Part shown: positions 62,591-64,000 of the stretch, one piece after another
Layout of the letters: the number at the start of each line of letters is the position of its first letter
Numbering within the stretch: position 1 is the first letter of the stretch
From: Argyresthia goedartella
Taxonomy: Eukaryota > Arthropoda > Insecta > Lepidoptera > Argyresthiidae
NCBI GenBank assembly: GCA_949825045.1
Contig: OX463829.1
Location: forward strand, 2,356,001 to 2,420,000
Direction of reading: 5' to 3'
DNA length: 64,000 nt
Position numbers and translations under genes: made by a program
Notes under the pieces: model-generated
What the model saw: only the letters and a program-made list of their open reading frames with translations
What the model was told of the DNA's origin: nothing
Databases searched by the model: none

Positions 62591-63699
62591 GTTACTGCAC
62601 ATACAGAAAAACACAAAAAAAATACAATAGCTATTTATGCCTCAAGTGCGGAAAGTAGGAGAAGTACACGAGTCGGAAATCATCTTACGCGCGTGTATCA
62701 TAGAACGTTTTACTGTGCGTTGTGTATATCTAAACAAGAAATTAGTACAATAGCGGACTTAATTTAAACACATCCGCGCTATCTGTTACTGCGCAAGTGA
62801 AAACAGCTGCCACGTGGTATCGCAAAAAAGCACGCGCAAAATATAAGTTGAGCCAAACATATTTAAAGAATATTTAAAAAAATGATTGAAATTAAAATTT
62901 AAAGTAATTAGTAACGCGACTAATGAAGCATCAATTTTACTGTACCTTTTAGGAATGATAATCAGTTGAATAAATAGTAAAACTACTCAAATAATAAAAA
63001 CTCCTTGTCGGGCTGACCATGAGTTAAAAATTTAAAAACACTGAAATACAAAAAGGACTAGTGCGAAAAATTAGCACTTTTCGCCCGCTTTGGCTGATTG
63101 GAAAACGCTCTTTTTGAGCACAAGCATTGTAAATACAAAATTTCCCACGGGTTTTCAAAGGCTTTTCGATTGAGTTAGGAATAGAATTTTTCCGCCTGAT
63201 AACCCAAAATCAAGCGGCGAAGGTGCTATTTTCAGCTCAGAACACTGAAAATGTATTTTATTGTTTTTACCTTTTATATAACAAGAGATATTCACAAGTA
63301 AGATGAAGATCGGTCGGAGGCTTCCATATTTAGTAGAATATAACAGAATTAATTATAATTTTCTTGTGTTACATACCTACTTCCTTTATAGCCACATGGC
63401 TTTAATGAGATTCTTGTTCAACAAAGGGCTCGGGTATATAGGGCCTACAGTGTGTTCACATTGAATGGTATTGAATTGAATAATCGGACCACCGCCGCCA
63501 TTTCCATCATGTTACTCCCCTTTACTGACAGGGTTGGATTCCAGAGGCAAAAATTCACAAATACACTAATTTACCAACTAATATAAACGCATTTGAAAAA
63601 ATAACATAAGAAACCGGGCGTGTGCTTGACGGATGTTTAAAATAATGTAATCAAACAACGGCACATTTGCAAAAAATTAGAAACGTGTCAAAAAGTTAG
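62591..63699. other. Unassigned AT-rich DNA
   Basis: No frame or repeat was recognised. Confidence 0.4.
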
Positions 63700-63755
63700 C
63701 AATGCCACATAGAAACGGACACCAATCCAGTACCCGTTTTGGCCAGATGTTGGAT
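63700..63755 (-). mobile_element. SINE-D copy 5 (fragment)
   Basis: AATGCCACATAGAAACGGAC, ACCAATCCAGTACCCG and GGCCAGATGTTG. Confidence 0.6.
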
Positions 63756-64000
63756 GATTTTATGTTTAACCTGATTAATGAGACGGTATGTCAAATCAAA
63801 GCATGTTATTTTTTTTAATAGAAACGCCTTACCTTCAAGTAAGGCTTTAATTTCACTACGGTTGGCAGTGTATGTCGATTGTCGTGTTTCCATATTTGAG
63901 GCGACGCTAACCAGCATGTTTGCTAGCTATAAAATATTTCGCCATATGTCTTTATAAAAGCACGTTATTTTTTAAAGGTAGATTATTTTATTTTGTTTAG
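63756..64000. other. Unassigned DNA at window end
   Basis: Nothing recognised. Confidence 0.4.

Noticed and set aside
1..64000. Bacterial or phage origin with operons
   Set aside because: No operons or ribosome binding sites; coding content is LINE, DIRS and Helitron sequence with SINEs and MITEs, which is insect-like.

Overview
The window looks like nuclear DNA of an insect, most probably a moth or butterfly (Lepidoptera). It is AT-rich and full of degraded non-LTR retrotransposons (LINEs), tRNA-derived SINEs, foldback/MITE elements, a DIRS-type tyrosine-recombinase retrotransposon and Helitron remnants. Several dispersed repeats (for example the one beginning GGCCAAGTGCG and ending GTACGGAACCCT) are of a kind I associate with lepidopteran genomes. 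I found no convincing host protein gene, no rRNA and no functional tRNA gene.

Layout. 1-12 kb: LINE pieces of several families, including an old copy of the commonest family here ('LINE-alpha') with an RTE-like fragment inserted in it, an OTU-domain scrap, a tRNA-Tyr-like half, and SINEs. 12-23 kb: mostly SINEs and foldback elements, including two head-to-tail MITE copies (13.2-13.9 kb), a MITE inside a SINE (16.7-17.0 kb), a SINE inside a SINE (17.6-18.0 kb) and a palindrome-rich MITE (20.2-20.5 kb). 23.4-28.1 kb: a decayed DIRS-like element on the minus strand (gag-like remnant, RT with YLDD, RNase H, tyrosine recombinase) with a perfect nine-copy 60-bp in-frame tandem expansion, and a LINE-alpha copy nested in it. 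28-48 kb: more dispersed repeats, long inverted repeats at 30.5-30.9 and 33.9-34.6 kb, a LINE-gamma copy holding a SINE with a clear 10-bp target duplication, a Helitron helicase fragment, and a 67-bp x 4 minisatellite. 48.1-49.6 kb: a 54-bp x 28 minisatellite with higher-order structure. 50.8-51.3 kb: a larger version of the 13-kb MITE carrying a GC-containing palindrome. 52.4-57.3 kb: the only apparently intact autonomous element, a minus-strand LINE-alpha with an uninterrupted ORF1 (coiled coil plus degenerate SGNH-like domain) and ORF2 (APE endonuclease plus RT). 57.5-64 kb: further LINE-alpha 3' ends, a small MITE, a cluster of four consecutive perfect hairpins (59.5-59.7 kb) and SINE scraps.

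How the pieces relate. LINE-alpha has at least twelve recognisable copies sharing a 3' UTR hairpin (CTGTGGGAG...CTCCCACAG) and ending in short direct repeats such as (TTTGAC)n or (ATTTGGA)n. The 52-57 kb copy is the plausible source type. Four SINE families (called A to D here) carry A and B box motifs. A and B share a 3' body although their heads and tails differ. Nested insertions give a partial relative chronology. Family names (alpha to eta; SINE-A to D; P, E, F, G) are working labels made for this annotation, not database names.
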